Translations under genes and position numbers: made by a program
Assembly: GCF_001039355.2 (NCBI RefSeq)
Contig: NW_019775529.1
Span: 25,086 to 89,085, forward strand
Source of the DNA: Lingula anatina
Taxonomy: Eukaryota > Brachiopoda > Lingulata > Lingulida > Lingulidae
Length of the DNA: 64,000 bases
Direction: 5' to 3'
Notes under the pieces: model-generated
Told to the model about the DNA's origin: nothing
The model's input: only the letters and a program-made list of their open reading frames with translations
Databases searched by the model: none
Shown here: piece by piece, positions 1 through 10,009 of the stretch
Layout: every line of letters starts with the position of its first letter
Position numbering within the stretch: the stretch's first letter is position 1

Positions 1-159
1 TGTCTGGCCTGGGTATGTTTAATTCAACTTTTAAGATATTGCTGTACTCAGTGTTAAAGACAAAAAGGTGGAATAGTGATAGAAATGTGTGTGAGCCGAA
101 GAAAAATTTTAGTTGCTGATATCACCAAATATATAATATATAATATATAACAACATACT

Positions 160-673
160 TGACCCACTGCTACTAGAGGTGTTGCTGTCTGCCCGTGGCC
201 GCATAGGGGTCACCATCAAGTGGTCGTCTTCTGTCTCATCAATATCGTCATCTTGAGTGTCTTCCTCTTGTGTCTCTTCCGTCTCCGCCAAAACAAGTCA
301 ATTTCTTGCCTTTTTTTTTTTTTTTTTTTTTTTTGAGTAAAGTCATTTGCAGATCTAATCTCTTCTCTTTTTTCATTGCATTTTTTCATTTCTTGTTCAA
401 GAAGCTTGGCATGCAAGTCCTCCACTACACTGCTCTATGCAAAGACACGAAATGTATAGGTTACTCATTTCTTCATAGTATCACATAATATCACACATAA
501 AAATGCTGAAACAAAATGATTTAAGTGACTTTACCACTTGAGTAGGGAAATTACAGTAATGAAAAATGTTGAAAACATTAATGAATAACTTAATATTCCC
601 AGAAGAACTTAGAAATAATAATTAAATGCAAATAACTTACCATGAACTGTCCTCTTTCTACTTCCTGCACCGC
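160..673 (-). CDS. Possible exons of an unknown minus-strand gene
   Basis: Three short minus-strand segments look like spliced exons. Positions 641-673 (33 nt) sit between a TTTATAG acceptor and a perfect ATG|GTAAGT donor. From 424 downward a TAG acceptor opens a frame that reads as a charged, Lys/Glu-rich helical segment (begins VEDLHAKLLEQEMKKCNEKR), which fits a coiled coil. The 33-nt exon in the frame starting GAGSRKR joins this frame without a stop. From about 290 to 160 a very acidic Asp/Glu stretch ends in a Ser-rich run near a GTATGT donor-like site. Coiled-coil tails of this kind are common in MADF/SANT-like DNA-binding proteins linked to Harbinger elements, but no DNA-binding domain is in the window, so this is only an inference. 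A (T)n/(A)n run lies between the last two pieces. Confidence 0.3.
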
Positions 674-920
674 CTATAAAGGAAAATGTTGCATGTGCTT
701 TATGAATATGCCTTTTTTGTGAATATAAGTACTTACAAAAGAAAATGAAAAAAATATGCCTTTAAAACAAATTAAATTTTGCAGCAGTTGTTAAACTGTG
801 ATATTTCTCCTTAATATGTCAAATGTATTATGTTCAGTTTTTATTCCACATAAGTACTTCTTACCCTCCCTCTGCTACTACATGATGTTGCTGTGGATGG
901 CAGTGTGACAGCAGCCCTGG

Positions 921-1064
921 GCTCCGTATCTCGAAAGGTTCGCTATGTTGCGCACGTGCAAGTGCGTCTCAATTCCATGGCCCCGTATCTCGAAATAGAA
1001 TCGGTTATGGAATCGAGACACTTGCACACATGCGCAACATAGCGAGCCTTTTGAGATACAGAGC
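921..1064. mobile_element. Palindromic MITE with CCTGG target duplication
   Basis: The two halves are inverted copies of about 60 bp: GCTCCGTATCTCGAAAGG at the left and its near-complement at the right, sharing the GCTATGTTGCGCA core. CCTGG flanks both ends (916-920 and 1065-1069), consistent with a 5-bp target site duplication. It has no coding capacity. The superfamily is not assigned. Confidence 0.7.
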
Positions 1065-1145
1065 CCTGGTGTTGTTGTTGCAGTTTGGCTGTCACTTGAG
1101 ATATTATCATCATCTTCATCATCACTGCCTACTAATTAATTTTTA

Positions 1146-1806
1146 TTAATTATTTTTTGGTATAATAAATTTTACCATTATAACTTTCTTACATAAACAA
1201 CAAATAATATTTTCCAATTTTAATTCCAATTCTAAAAAAGAACTAATGTTACTTGGTTCTTTCTTCTGCGCTGGTAGGATCCCTACTGCAATGAGATTTT
1301 CCTGTTTAAATCTTACATTGCAGGGCAAGTTCATAACAACCATATAAATAACATCTATAGACACATCCTTCTGTCTGTCAAATGGCTGAAACCAGTCTAT
1401 GTTCAGTTTTAAGCCAAAATTCCTGGGAACAGCTAGAAAATCACAAGGAAATCTGACCAAATCTTACCATCAAACACATTAATGTATTCACCTTCTTTAA
1501 CATCCCTACTATGCCATTTTTCACACGTCCTCAAAATCATCTCTCATTAAAAAAATCCCTCTAATTCTGTTGTTACAGATCCATAGCTATATACCTTTTT
1601 TGGATCTTTTAATTTGACCTTATCAAAAAGAACGGTGTCACAAGACCTGCTATACTTTCCCTTACAAAAAGGGACATTCCTATATTCCTGGCAACCTTTT
1701 CTCCTCTACGATTGGTATCAAAGCATTTTTCATAATCATACACAGCAGCACAGTCTGGGTTTGGACATGTGACATACCTAACAAAATTGCCTCTGTCTAT
1801 ATCCAT
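1146..1806 (-). pseudogene. CACTA/EnSpm-type transposase fragment (Transposase_21-like)
   Basis: Reading from 1806 down, the first frame holds a Cys-pair motif (CPNPDC followed by YDYEKCFD) typical of the region upstream of the tnp2/Transposase_21 catalytic core. A frame change follows near 1690 (KGKYSRSCDTVLFDKVK), then a segment near 1540-1480 reading LRTCEKWHSRDV and NVFDGKIW. After another shift the longest frame contains GLKLNIDWFQPF, then VIYMVVMNLP and a VGILP stretch, the signature order of animal CACTA transposases. At least two frame changes are needed to read it as one protein, so it is dead. The rest of the catalytic region is absent downstream. Family recognition is from these motifs only. 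Confidence 0.8.
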
Positions 1807-2649
1807 CGCTTTATGTAGGTAGTATAGAGAGGCAGGGAAAAGAGCAGCAACCCTATCTTAAAACATATTTTCACGCTGAAAGCTTAGTCACTGATAGGAT
1901 GACTGATTTCCAAAAAAGAAAAAAATACAGGAACCAAATCATTAATTTTGACACCTTTCTATGAAGTGGGTCATTTGGTCTGTAATACTAATACAAAGAA
2001 CTAGCAGGTTCCATATTAGCAATAAAATTACAGTTAACAATGAAATTATTACTTAACTGTATACTTACACACATACCTCTTTAAAATTGTTTCAGAAGAT
2101 CACCACAGTCACATGCCAGTTCTTGCCCAGTTGGCCAAACCAACCACTCTGCTTTTCTCTAAACTAAAAAATGAGCATATATATCTTAGGGAAACTCAAT
2201 CTTTAATGCAATCTTTTCAAAAAGTTTTTTAAAAATCCAAATCTTCTCTAAACATTTCAATCATCATATGTAGCAATTATGATTTTTACAATGTTCATTC
2301 TATAACCACTTCCAAATTCTTAATTTTGCACTTTTTACATCAAATATCCTGTATATAAAGGTATATATACATACAGTATATATACAGTATTGGTTATACA
2401 AATATATACAAAGCAAATTAAAATAAATATAAATTAATCTGTATAAAAAGAACAGGGCTATTAAAAAGACATTTATGATATTGTACATATTTACAAAGTC
2501 AAAGCCTAAAAATGCCATGGCAGTAACTTATATTTATTAACCTGTGGCTCTGCCTTCAATGTGAATAAGATGGATATAGATTTTTATTTTACCATCTCCG
2601 AGAAGAATACAATTATATTTAACAAAACAAAGTACATTACTTCGGACAT
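1807..2649. other. AT-rich interval without a recognised gene
   Basis: Only short, low-complexity open frames are present. A TATA-rich stretch at 2350-2440 (repeats of TATATAC/ATACAGTAT) is the only structure seen. Confidence 0.5.
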
Positions 2650-2826
2650 TACCTTCTGAATGTGGTTAACATACTTAACACACTTAGCCTGATCCATGTT
2701 TGTCCAAAATTCTTCAGTGGCGGCCACCAGTTGATCTTCGTTCTTGGTTTCGCCCAGTTCCTGATGAAGTACTTCAGTTCAGCCCACAGCAGCTCGATGG
2801 GGTGCAAATCAGGGCTCTCGTATCTT
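2650..2826 (-). pseudogene. DDE_3 (IS630/Tc1-mariner superfamily) transposase C-terminus
   Basis: From 2826 downward the frame reads ESPDLHPIELLWAELK, the conserved end of the catalytic domain in the IS630/Tc1-mariner superfamily; the Glu of PIE is the third catalytic acid and is retained. One base change of frame around 2740 is then needed to continue into DQLVAATEEFWTNM and the ending KCVKYVNHIQKV, which is the usual C-terminal helix of this group. The N-terminal two thirds, including the first two catalytic Asp residues, are missing. A dead fragment. Confidence 0.75.
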
Positions 2827-3016
2827 CCATATATATGTAAGATTCAAGGTGCATTTTCACAATTGATATGACCATTTCAAAAGCTACTCTGTACTGTAGT
2901 GTAAAACTTAAACAGTATTTTACAGGTCAAATTTCGGAAGTTTATAGTAAATAAAAGGTCAACTCTTTTAGGGTGGGTGACTGATTTAGAAATTTATATC
3001 AAAATTGTTAAACTAG

Positions 3017-3599
3017 AATATTCACGGCCGGATTCTGCATGCAGAGATAAACATGACAAGATGGCTGCCCTCACTCAGGTTAGAATATAGGTCACTAGCG
3101 AAACATGATGATCTTGCCTTGCTGTGTCAGTACAGCTTTCATTTAGTTGAATATCTGAACACTGGTATTCTAAAAACTGTTTTTTTTTTTTTCTGGCAGA
3201 TGTTAAAAGAGCAAAAGATGTCTTACTGTTATGCACAAACAGAAATGAATGAATCTGCAATCCACCAGAGCTCACACAGCAAAGCTTCGAATGACGAATA
3301 TCCCGCAAGCCGCGCCGGAAGCTTGCACAGAAAATAACCTCGCTCTGACGCCTGACGTCTTGATTTATCTTTCCCGCTCCCCCCAGTCTGAGTTTTATGT
3401 TAGGTTAGGACATCATAAGGGGCAACTCACAAAATTAACATCATTTTTTTTTTATTTGGATCCGACTTCCAAATAGTGGGTGGGTGGCTCAACTCAATTA
3501 TCGAAAATCCAAATTTTAACATCCTCATAATTCTGAATTATTTCCGTATGAAGCATTTAACAATATTGTGAGTATGGACACTGCATGAATATAGACGGC
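3017..3599. repeat. Dispersed repeat, copy 1 of 2
   Basis: This segment, beginning AATATTCACGGCCGGATTCT and ending AGACGGCAGAGATAAATTCC, recurs at 15592-16190 with scattered substitutions and small indels. It contains a T-run near 3180, a GC-rich patch at 3290-3390 and no convincing coding frame; apparent open frames differ between the copies. The second copy fuses directly to the C2H2 repeat, so its right boundary is shared with another duplication. Confidence 0.7.
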
Positions 3600-3690
3600 A
3601 GAGATAAATTCCAACATTTCTATCATGAGTATGTTGCTATATATATATATACATATATATATACTTTTTATTATTATTTCAGTCAAGTTA
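3600..3690. repeat. TATA-type microsatellite
   Basis: Alternating TA tract (TATATATATATACATATATATATAC-like) at about 3637-3663 followed by an AT-rich spacer. Confidence 0.6.
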
Positions 3691-3696
3691 ACCATT

Positions 3697-4111
3697 TTCA
3701 CCTAAGGTCAGGTCCTACATTGCCCCCCCCCCTCTCAGAAAGTAAAGGGCAGTTTGTGAATATGCAGTATTTTTAAATGTATTTTTCTGTGAAACTGACA
3801 TCCCTAGTACCATCTATTGATAACATTTTTAAATGTGTATATCACCATAAAGGAAATTATATGGGCAATTACCCCTAATAAAACGCTTGTATGTTTTACC
3901 CCTTTTTCATAAAAATAACGTTGTGAAAAAAGCGGTCGCATATACAGGATTTTGGAAAGGGGGGGTCCAACCTTTGAACATCAGTGTGACTTCCTAAAAA
4001 AGGTCTTCAGATCTGAAAAGGGGGGGGTCCAATCCCCCGAAATTAGGGAAATTACCTACAAAAAAAGGTAATTTCTGACAAAAAGGGGGGGGGGGGGGTC
4101 CAAACCCCGGG

Positions 4112-4145
<34 letters not shown>

Positions 4146-4575
4146 NTCACTTAAGGTCAGGTCCTACATTGCCCCCCCCCCTCTCAGAAAGTAAAGGGCA
4201 GTTTGTGAATATGCAGTATTTTTTAATGTATTTTTCTGTGAAACTGACATACCTAGTACCATCTATTGATAACATTTTTAAATGTGTATATCACCATAAA
4301 GGAAATTATATGGGCAATTACCCCTCATAAAACGCTTGCATGTTTTACCCCTTTTTCATAAAAATAACGTGAAAAAAAGCGGTCGCATATACAGGATTTT
4401 GGAAAGGGGGGTCCAACCTTTGAACATCAGTGTGACTTCCTAAAAAATGTCCTCAGATCTGAAAAGGGGGGGGGTCCAATCCCCCGAAATTAGGGAAATT
4501 ACCTACAAAAAAAGGTAATTTTTGACGAAAAAGGGGGGGGGGTCCAGACCCCGGGACCCCCCCATTATCCGCCTA
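3697..4575. repeat. Duplicated G/C-run repeat around a single-N join
   Basis: Two near-identical copies (about 3697-4080 and 4147-4570) share TCACxTAAGGTCAGGTCC, the AAAACGCTTG[TC]ATGTTTTACCCC segment and the GGAAAGGGGGG-TCCAACC blocks. Between them is a run of about 50 C ending in N at 4146. The right copy finishes in CCCCCCATTATCCGCCTATGGG, an end also typical of G-run-rich nonautonomous repeats at 26.7, 31.0 and 36.7 kb. An inverted fragment of the ACGCTTG...GGGGTAATTACCCC part lies at 4840-4915. The duplicate around poly-C and N is probably an assembly artefact. Confidence 0.65.
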
Positions 4576-4974
4576 TGGGTTCTTTTTAAACTTTCCAGTT
4601 TGATCCTCAGGTAGTTAAGATAATTTTAAGAAAACAAAAACAAAGGGTCACCAGTCTAATTTTTTCTCACAGCTAACTTAAATTTCCAGAAAAACAGGCA
4701 TTTTTGGCTTTTTCAAGCTTTTTCTTCAACCTTGAGTAAAATTTTGTCCATTTGCCATAAAGTAAGGCTGGTGACCCTATGTTTTTTCTTTTTCTTAAAG
4801 ATAACCTGAACATCAAATCTGGAAAGTTAAAAAAAAACTGACGACCGCTTTTTTCACAAAATTAATTTTAATGAAAAAGGGGTAAAACAAGCGTTTTATG
4901 AGGGGTAATTACCCCTATGCATACCTCTCTAGTGAGATAATCATTTAATTAAAACTATTATCAAGGTTATAAGG

Positions 4975-5213
4975 TTAAGGTTGACCCAATGTTGAGATCC
5001 AGTTGATATGTCAACATTGACAAAGGGTTTACAAACACAGGTTGATTCGATGTTGAAATCAATGTTGAGACCCTGTTGATCTATCAACATTGACTATTGG
5101 TTGACAAGAAAAGGTTGATTCAATGTTGAGATCTTGTTGATCTATCAATATTGATGGATCAACATCATATCAACCTATCCTCAATGTTGAATCAACGTTG
5201 AGTGCCCGCTGGG
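4975..5213. mobile_element. GTTGAT-rich MITE-like repeat, one end intact
   Basis: Repeated motifs of the type CAATGTTGAGATCxxGTTGATxTATCAACATTGA occur three to four times in alternating orientation. The right end is GCCCGCTGGG followed by TTA, matching the terminal sequence of the complete element at 53991-54088. The left terminus was not found, so this is a partial or rearranged copy. Confidence 0.55.
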
Positions 5214-5434
5214 TTAGGAGTTAAAGTGGAATGAAAAAAGATCAACTAGCAAATATTAAAAATTAATTAACAGTAAAAATTTCTGGTTATCTCCTTCTTG
5301 CCATCTGGGTAAATTACTTCTTTCTCCGAAGATTTCCTGACCCGAGCATACAATTTGGCAATTCCCTCCTCTCTTGATATGGGGGAGGGAAGGGATGGTA
5401 TGGCAATGCAGGGTTCTTCCTCATCTTCTGAGCT

Positions 5435-5971
5435 CTAGCCCTCAATTGGCAGTATGGGGGTCATATCCATCCTGATCTCTTTTCTCCCTTGTGTGGGTCT
5501 TACTAGTACTTTTGTTGGGGGCTCTTCTCTTTTCTCTGTGGGCTCAGGCTGGGGTGATTTTCTTGAGTCAAGTAAAGAGGTCTCTTCTTCTGTATTAAAA
5601 GTCAACACCAGGGGCTCCTGGTGTCTGGCCTCCTTGTGTTTCAACAATTCCTCTTCAGTTAAATACGTTCTGTCGCAGTTCTTGACATGACATTTAAATT
5701 TCTCGTGGGCACTTACTTCATGTTGTCTTCTGTTCGAGCATGAGGAGAATCTTAGGCTACAGTACTTGCATTTCTGCCCAGGCATAGCTAAAAGTAAATG
5801 TGAATTTGATTTGGTTTCTTCTATTGATTCTTTTATTATTATGGCGATCATTCCCGTAACCTTTGGGACATATGGCTTTTCACAGGCATACCCAGGGCAA
5901 GTGTCCAGTGGTATTGTTTTTAGCAGTGTTATAACCAAAGCTAATGTGCTGTAACTGTTGGTCTCAATCAT
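5435..5971 (-). CDS. Two-finger C2H2 protein of a repeated element (copy A)
   Basis: A 178-residue open frame. The first ~25 residues are hydrophobic with a Cys-rich turn (LALVITLLKTIPLDTC), which could be a signal peptide or a chance feature. Residues ~66-88 form a finger CKYC...H...H (KYCSLRFSSCSNRRQHEVSAH), and residues ~92-118 a second finger C-x4-C...H-x4-H (CHVKNCDRTY...HKEARH). The tail is Pro/Glu/Lys-rich. Function is unknown; binding of nucleic acid is an inference from the fingers. Copies B (10.0-10.5 kb) and C (16.2-16.7 kb) have frameshifts, so only this copy is open. It lies downstream, on the same strand, of the YqaJ-like modules in the duplicated block and may be a component of that mobile unit. 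Confidence 0.55.
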   Translation of the reverse strand: MIETNSYSTLALVITLLKTIPLDTCPGYACEKPYVPKVTGMIAIIIKESIEETKSNSHLLLAMPGQKCKYCSLRFSSCSNRRQHEVSAHEKFKCHVKNCDRTYLTEEELLKHKEARHQEPLVLTFNTEEETSLLDSRKSPQPEPTEKREEPPTKVLVRPTQGRKEIRMDMTPILPIEG

Positions 5972-6094
5972 GTCTGCCTGTCACTTTCATCAGCATGGAC
6001 TCTTATGTTTCGTTGAATTTTAAAGAATTTTATATATAACAAGTGTGAGTGTGGTACAGAGTGCTCAACAGTCCGGAGCATTTATGCACAATTG

Positions 6095-6097
6095 AAA

Positions 6098-6144
<47 letters not shown>
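6095..6144. repeat. (AAAT)n microsatellite
   Basis: About twelve AAAT units; the same position in the paralogous block (16816-16836) has only about five, showing slippage between copies. Confidence 0.9.
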
Positions 6145-6439
6145 AACAAGAGACATGTAATAACCCCGACTCTGAGTTTCACGGGTATACCCAGAAGCTT
6201 TACATCGGAAAGACATTATAACAGAAGAAAAATGGGATAGAATGTTTGTTTGCTCAAAGCACTTTGTTGGAGGTATTAGTATGCCACTGTTTAAAACTGA
6301 ATTATTGTAAGTTACACTTATATATGTTGTTGGCACATTGTAGAAAAGTCAGTATTTATACTTAAAAACCTTAATACTGAGGGGCAGGACCGCTGAGGGG
6401 CAGTCTCATTTCCCTACTTTCCCTTTTTCTACTAGGAAT

Positions 6440-7325
6440 TGCAAGTAACATATAAATGAATTCCATGAATGGAGGGGAATTTTACCTCTAAGAGCTGCAA
6501 CTGACTAGCTAGGGCATCAGGACTGGCTCCAAACTCTGGGTACTCTGGATGAAGCACCAGACCACTATCCTGCATGGTTAAGTTGTTGTGCTGCCGAATT
6601 ATCTGCTTGCTATATACTCCTTCTTGGCAACTGGCTCCTTCCTGATGCCCCAGTCAGTCTGTACACTCTTAAATGGCATATATTTGCTTACATATGCCTA
6701 TTACAAGGGACTTAGGAGTCTCTGTGGTGGTGCGTGTGGCCTCCTTTATTCTTGAGGCTGTGATGCAGCCAACCTTGTACTGACCCCACTTTGCAGACTT
6801 CGCTTGCTCGCGTGTTATGCTTACCACATATGATGCCTGTGATGGGGTCACATTAATGTCCACACTGTCTGCATGTGCTGAGTATAGTATTTGTTTGTTT
6901 TCTTTAGGCTTATAGCACACATATTCCAAAAAGGGGAAATCAGGTCTGAGACCAACTATCATGTGTCTGCCTTTATATGGGCATTTGACCTCCACAATGT
7001 CATCTACAGTAACACCAATCAAGCCATCTGATGTGGCCCCCAAATAAGGGGCTTCCAGACTTTGAGATTATGACTCTCCTCAAAATTGCGTATGGTGCAT
7101 TTCTCATAGTCCTGTCCATGCTGGATTGCTGGTGTGTGCAGAGGTTTTGGACACAACAATGACTCACACAGTTTGTTCATGTCCCTTTTCTCTGCAGCTG
7201 CCATTATCTCTGCAAATCTGAAAGCAGTGATTGTATCCTGCTCTATTTCTGAAGTTGCCTGGCCTGGGGTCCTGAAACCGGCAGTCTGCATTGCCACCAA
7301 TATTATGAGCCTTCTTTGGAGAACC
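6440..7325 (-). pseudogene. Tandem YqaJ-type nuclease modules (copy A)
   Basis: Two YqaJ (lambda-exonuclease fold, PD-(D/E)XK) modules follow each other on the minus strand. Module 1 (about 7325-6900) shows ITAFRFAEI, TPAIQHGQDYEK, then after a one-base frame change GATSDGLIG and VEVKCPYKG, supplying the usual Asp and Glu-x-Lys residues, then the DFPFLEYV segment. In the same frame module 2 begins with KWGQYKVGCITASRIKEA and PKSLVIGIC, continues after breaks with WGIRKEPVAKKEY and ends GASPDALAS followed by LLEVKFPS, where the Cys after the catalytic Lys is replaced by Phe. Enzymes of this family digest or trim DNA. At least two frame breaks and a stop make this copy inactive. Module 2's end is replaced by another insertion in copy C. 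Confidence 0.75.
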
Positions 7326-7664
7326 TCATGACGAAAAAATTAACAAGTACATTTATTAAGCATAAAAATTCTTCATCTTTAGTGCTACTAAAACAAAAAT
7401 ATGAGTGTACTCGTACATAGACTACATAACATAACAGATAATATAATCATACACACCTGGACTAATCTTTAATTTTTTCAAGGAAAATAGCATTTGTGTT
7501 TTTCAAGCACTAAATGAAAAGAAAACACAAACCTTTCAATCAATTCACAATTTCTTCCAGTTGTTATGGCACCACATTCAATTCATATTAGTGTCAGTTT
7601 GATTCTATTTTTTCACTGTGTTAATACAATATCCTGTTCACATGCAGTCTCTGACATTTCTTAC

Positions 7665-7776
7665 CTCTTCTTTCTCTTACTTCTCTGAGATGCTGGAATA
7701 ATCTCCTCATTTTCTGTTACAATGTCAGATTCATATTGAGCTATGTTCAGTTTCCTTCTAACTTTGTCAAAGTCAT
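7665..7776 (-). CDS. Candidate 112-bp exon upstream of YqaJ module
   Basis: Flanked by TTTTGCAG acceptor and GAG|GTAAG donor on the minus strand. It reads DDFDKVRRKLNIAQYESD then an acidic/basic tail ending in KRK residues, a nuclear-localisation-like run. The same exon is preserved at about 18489-18605 in copy C, where a 4-base insertion near its 5' part changes the reading frame. It may be the exon preceding the nuclease modules, or an exon of the Harbinger-linked unit. Confidence 0.45.
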
Positions 7777-7859
7777 CTGCAAAATGAAATTAATGAATTG
7801 ATATTGAAATGTCACATTTTGGACTGGAACATGTGATACATGTAGCATGCACATTAGTT

Positions 7860-8490
7860 CTAGATGTTTAAATCACATAAAATGCCTAATAATAGAAAAG
7901 AATTGTTCTGAGAGTCGCAAGTGTATTTTCCCCTAGGGATGAGTGTCTTGCCTCCCGTGATGATGGGGTTGTTAATGCTGCACAGGCAGAGAAGGCACCT
8001 TCTATTGTTGCAAGGAAATGTGCCCGTGACACCAAGGCTGTTATTGTTAACCAGGAGTTTTTTAAGTTTAGGAGGCTGTCTGAAAGAGACGATGGATGGA
8101 GATGAAAAAATGTCTTTGAGCGTAGTGTCAGAGTCAAAGATTTGTTGCAAATCTTTTTAAGGTGGTAAAGGGCAGGATTAAAAGTGACTACTCAAGGGAC
8201 CCTTTTGTGTGTGTCCTTTCTTTGATATTGGACAAGATCTTTTCTTGGGATTCTATTAGCTTTTCCCGTCTTTGATCATTTGCGTGTCATACTGCCATCT
8301 TTCAAAAAATATTTTGCAAATCTCTAAGTTGTTCACTCTTCTTTTCAGGTTCCAAGTAGATTCTATTGTATCTTAAGGTCTGGCTAAATACAATTGATTT
8401 CTTGATATGTGAAGGGTGAAAGCTGGTACTATGTAAGTAGGCTGAGCGGTCCATAGGTTTCCAATTTATACATGTAGCCAGTCTATTGTT
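7860..8490 (-). pseudogene. Penelope-like element RT C-terminal linker (copy A)
   Basis: In the minus frames, from 8490 down: WKPMDRSAYLHSTSFHPSH then KKSIVFSQTLRYNRI, the conserved stretch after the reverse transcriptase palm in Penelope-like elements; then TFNPAL-type and DIFSSPSIVSFRQPPKLKKL, GTFPCNNRRCLLC and YTCDSQNNSFLL, the Cys-rich linker that precedes a GIY-YIG endonuclease. The GIY-YIG domain itself is not found. Several frame changes are needed. It sits between the Harbinger and YqaJ pieces in both block copies, so it was inserted before the block duplicated. Confidence 0.7.
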
Positions 8491-8689
8491 TTTTATGACA
8501 ATGTTCTGCTTAGTATACCTTAAAATCCATATATTTGAAAGACTTTAATGCATTGTCATAATACTGACTTGGCAAGTCAATAGAAAATTATTTCCTTTTT
8601 AAAATAGCAAACAATGCATTTGGTCATTGCAGTAATTGAGGATGTGGTACTTGGGTTGTGTAAGTTTTTTTTGTTTACAAATTGCATAT

Positions 8690-9315
8690 GGTCAAGGTCA
8701 TTGCAAGTGCGCTACAGATGGTTTCTTTTTTCAAACATCTAGCCTCCTTACAACTATTTGTGATGACACACTGCTTGTATTTTAAGGCAATGGAAGCCTT
8801 TTCTCCCGATGTAATATTGCTCGTCATCGGTAGGAGCCAGTATAGAGATGAGTGTCCTGTCGATGTATCTCAACATCATAAAATCCTTTCTTCACCGCTT
8901 TAACTTCCTTGGGATCTGTAGGAAACTTGACAGCAAGATCCTAATGTTGTGATGTTGCTATTAAATTTGTCACCCTGTGGATGGCCCAGGAGACGCTGCT
9001 CTTGCTGCATCCTAGAGTAGCATCTCCCTCCACTCTCTGGTAGCTTCTGGTTGCAAAATATTGCAAAGCAATGAGCACTTGCACCTGCGTGGAGAGGGTG
9101 TGAGATCTCTTCATCGATGTTATGAGATTGTCATGCAGGATCTCCACGATCCTATCCACCTCTCTTCTAGACAGGCAGAATCGTTTGAATATTTCTCCAG
9201 CATCCATAAATTTTAATGGTTTTTTTCTATGATAAAACCATTGTTGTCTCCTTTGTATTCTGGTGGCCTGGATAGCAAGAAAGACAGCTGCCATATTGCA
9301 ACCTTTCTTTTTCAT
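8690..9315 (-). pseudogene. PIF/Harbinger transposase, N-terminal part (copy A)
   Basis: The frame from 9315 encodes a HARBI1-type N-terminus: basic start, KFMDAGEIFKRFCLSRREVD, SHTLSTQVQVLIALQYFATR, then QRVEGDATLGCSKSSVSWAI and HRVTNLI, i.e. the helix-turn-helix-like region before the DDE_Tnp_4 domain. After a break near 8940 it continues with YIDRTLISILAPTDD and RKGFHCLKIQAVC, including the first catalytic Asp. The remaining two acidic residues are missing because the sequence is taken over by the Penelope-like fragment below ~8490. Inactive. Its family duplicates TTA/TAA on insertion, matching several MITEs in this window. Confidence 0.8.
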
Positions 9316-9619
9316 TTAATACGCATGTGTATGATGAAACTCTAGAGTTAGCGACTGGTCTGACCAGTCATGAAATGTCCATGGTAACAACAACACAATA
9401 ATGAGTGAGAGAACTAGCGATAGCTTGGTAAAACTGCACTCATATCTAGGAAGAGGCCTACTGTCGATCACTAACAAACTACTGCTTCGTGAAGTGGAGC
9501 CCAATTCTTGTGCATGCCTCCCCAACTGTGAATGAGTAAAAAAATCAGAATCTTATCTAACCTTTTTTTTTATTTCTTCTTTTTTTTGTGTGTGTGTATT
9601 TTGGTGAATATTTTGTGTC

Positions 9620-9845
9620 TGTATATTTTGTCAGCTTTGCTGTCTAGTCTTATGTTAGTGCTAATCTTATGGTTTGCCCAAAGATAATTAAGTGTAAAAG
9701 ATGTCTGCAGCAATTTTGTATAAGTGAAATGCAGAAAATCATTTTGTTATTTCTTTAAATAAAGAATTAAGCAACATCTTGCAGTAAGTATACTGAAGCT
9801 TTTATACTAGTATGTACACTATTGTTGTGATCTCATTGTACGTAG
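9620..9845. repeat. Dispersed repeat (GTGTCTGTATATTTTG family)
   Basis: The segment starting GTGTCTGTATATTTTGTCAGC and running through GATGTCTGCAGCAATTTTGT and AGCTTTTATACTAGTATGTAC recurs at 20480-20710 (part of the large duplication) and independently at 32404-32640; a 40-bp piece is at 48338-48375. Noncoding; possibly the tail of an unrecognised transposon. Confidence 0.7.
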
Positions 9846-9973
9846 TCTTTATAAAAGATGAGTACTTACTATTACTTTTGGTGCTTACTTTGTAATTTTT
9901 TGTTAGTTTTTTTAATGAAATTGAATCAAATGACAAGGCATTTTCTTATCTTAAATATCCAAAGTTATATATT

Positions 9974-10008
<35 letters not shown>

Positions 10009-10009
10009 N

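Noticed and set aside
3053-3476. Overlapping open frames in the 3.0 kb repeat
   Set aside because: The second copy at 15.6 kb breaks or changes each frame, with no sign of codon constraint.
6440-7325. Phage or bacterial contamination because of YqaJ
   Set aside because: Flanked by Harbinger and Penelope-like sequences, spliced-exon signals and AT-rich animal DNA; YqaJ domains are known in animal repeats.
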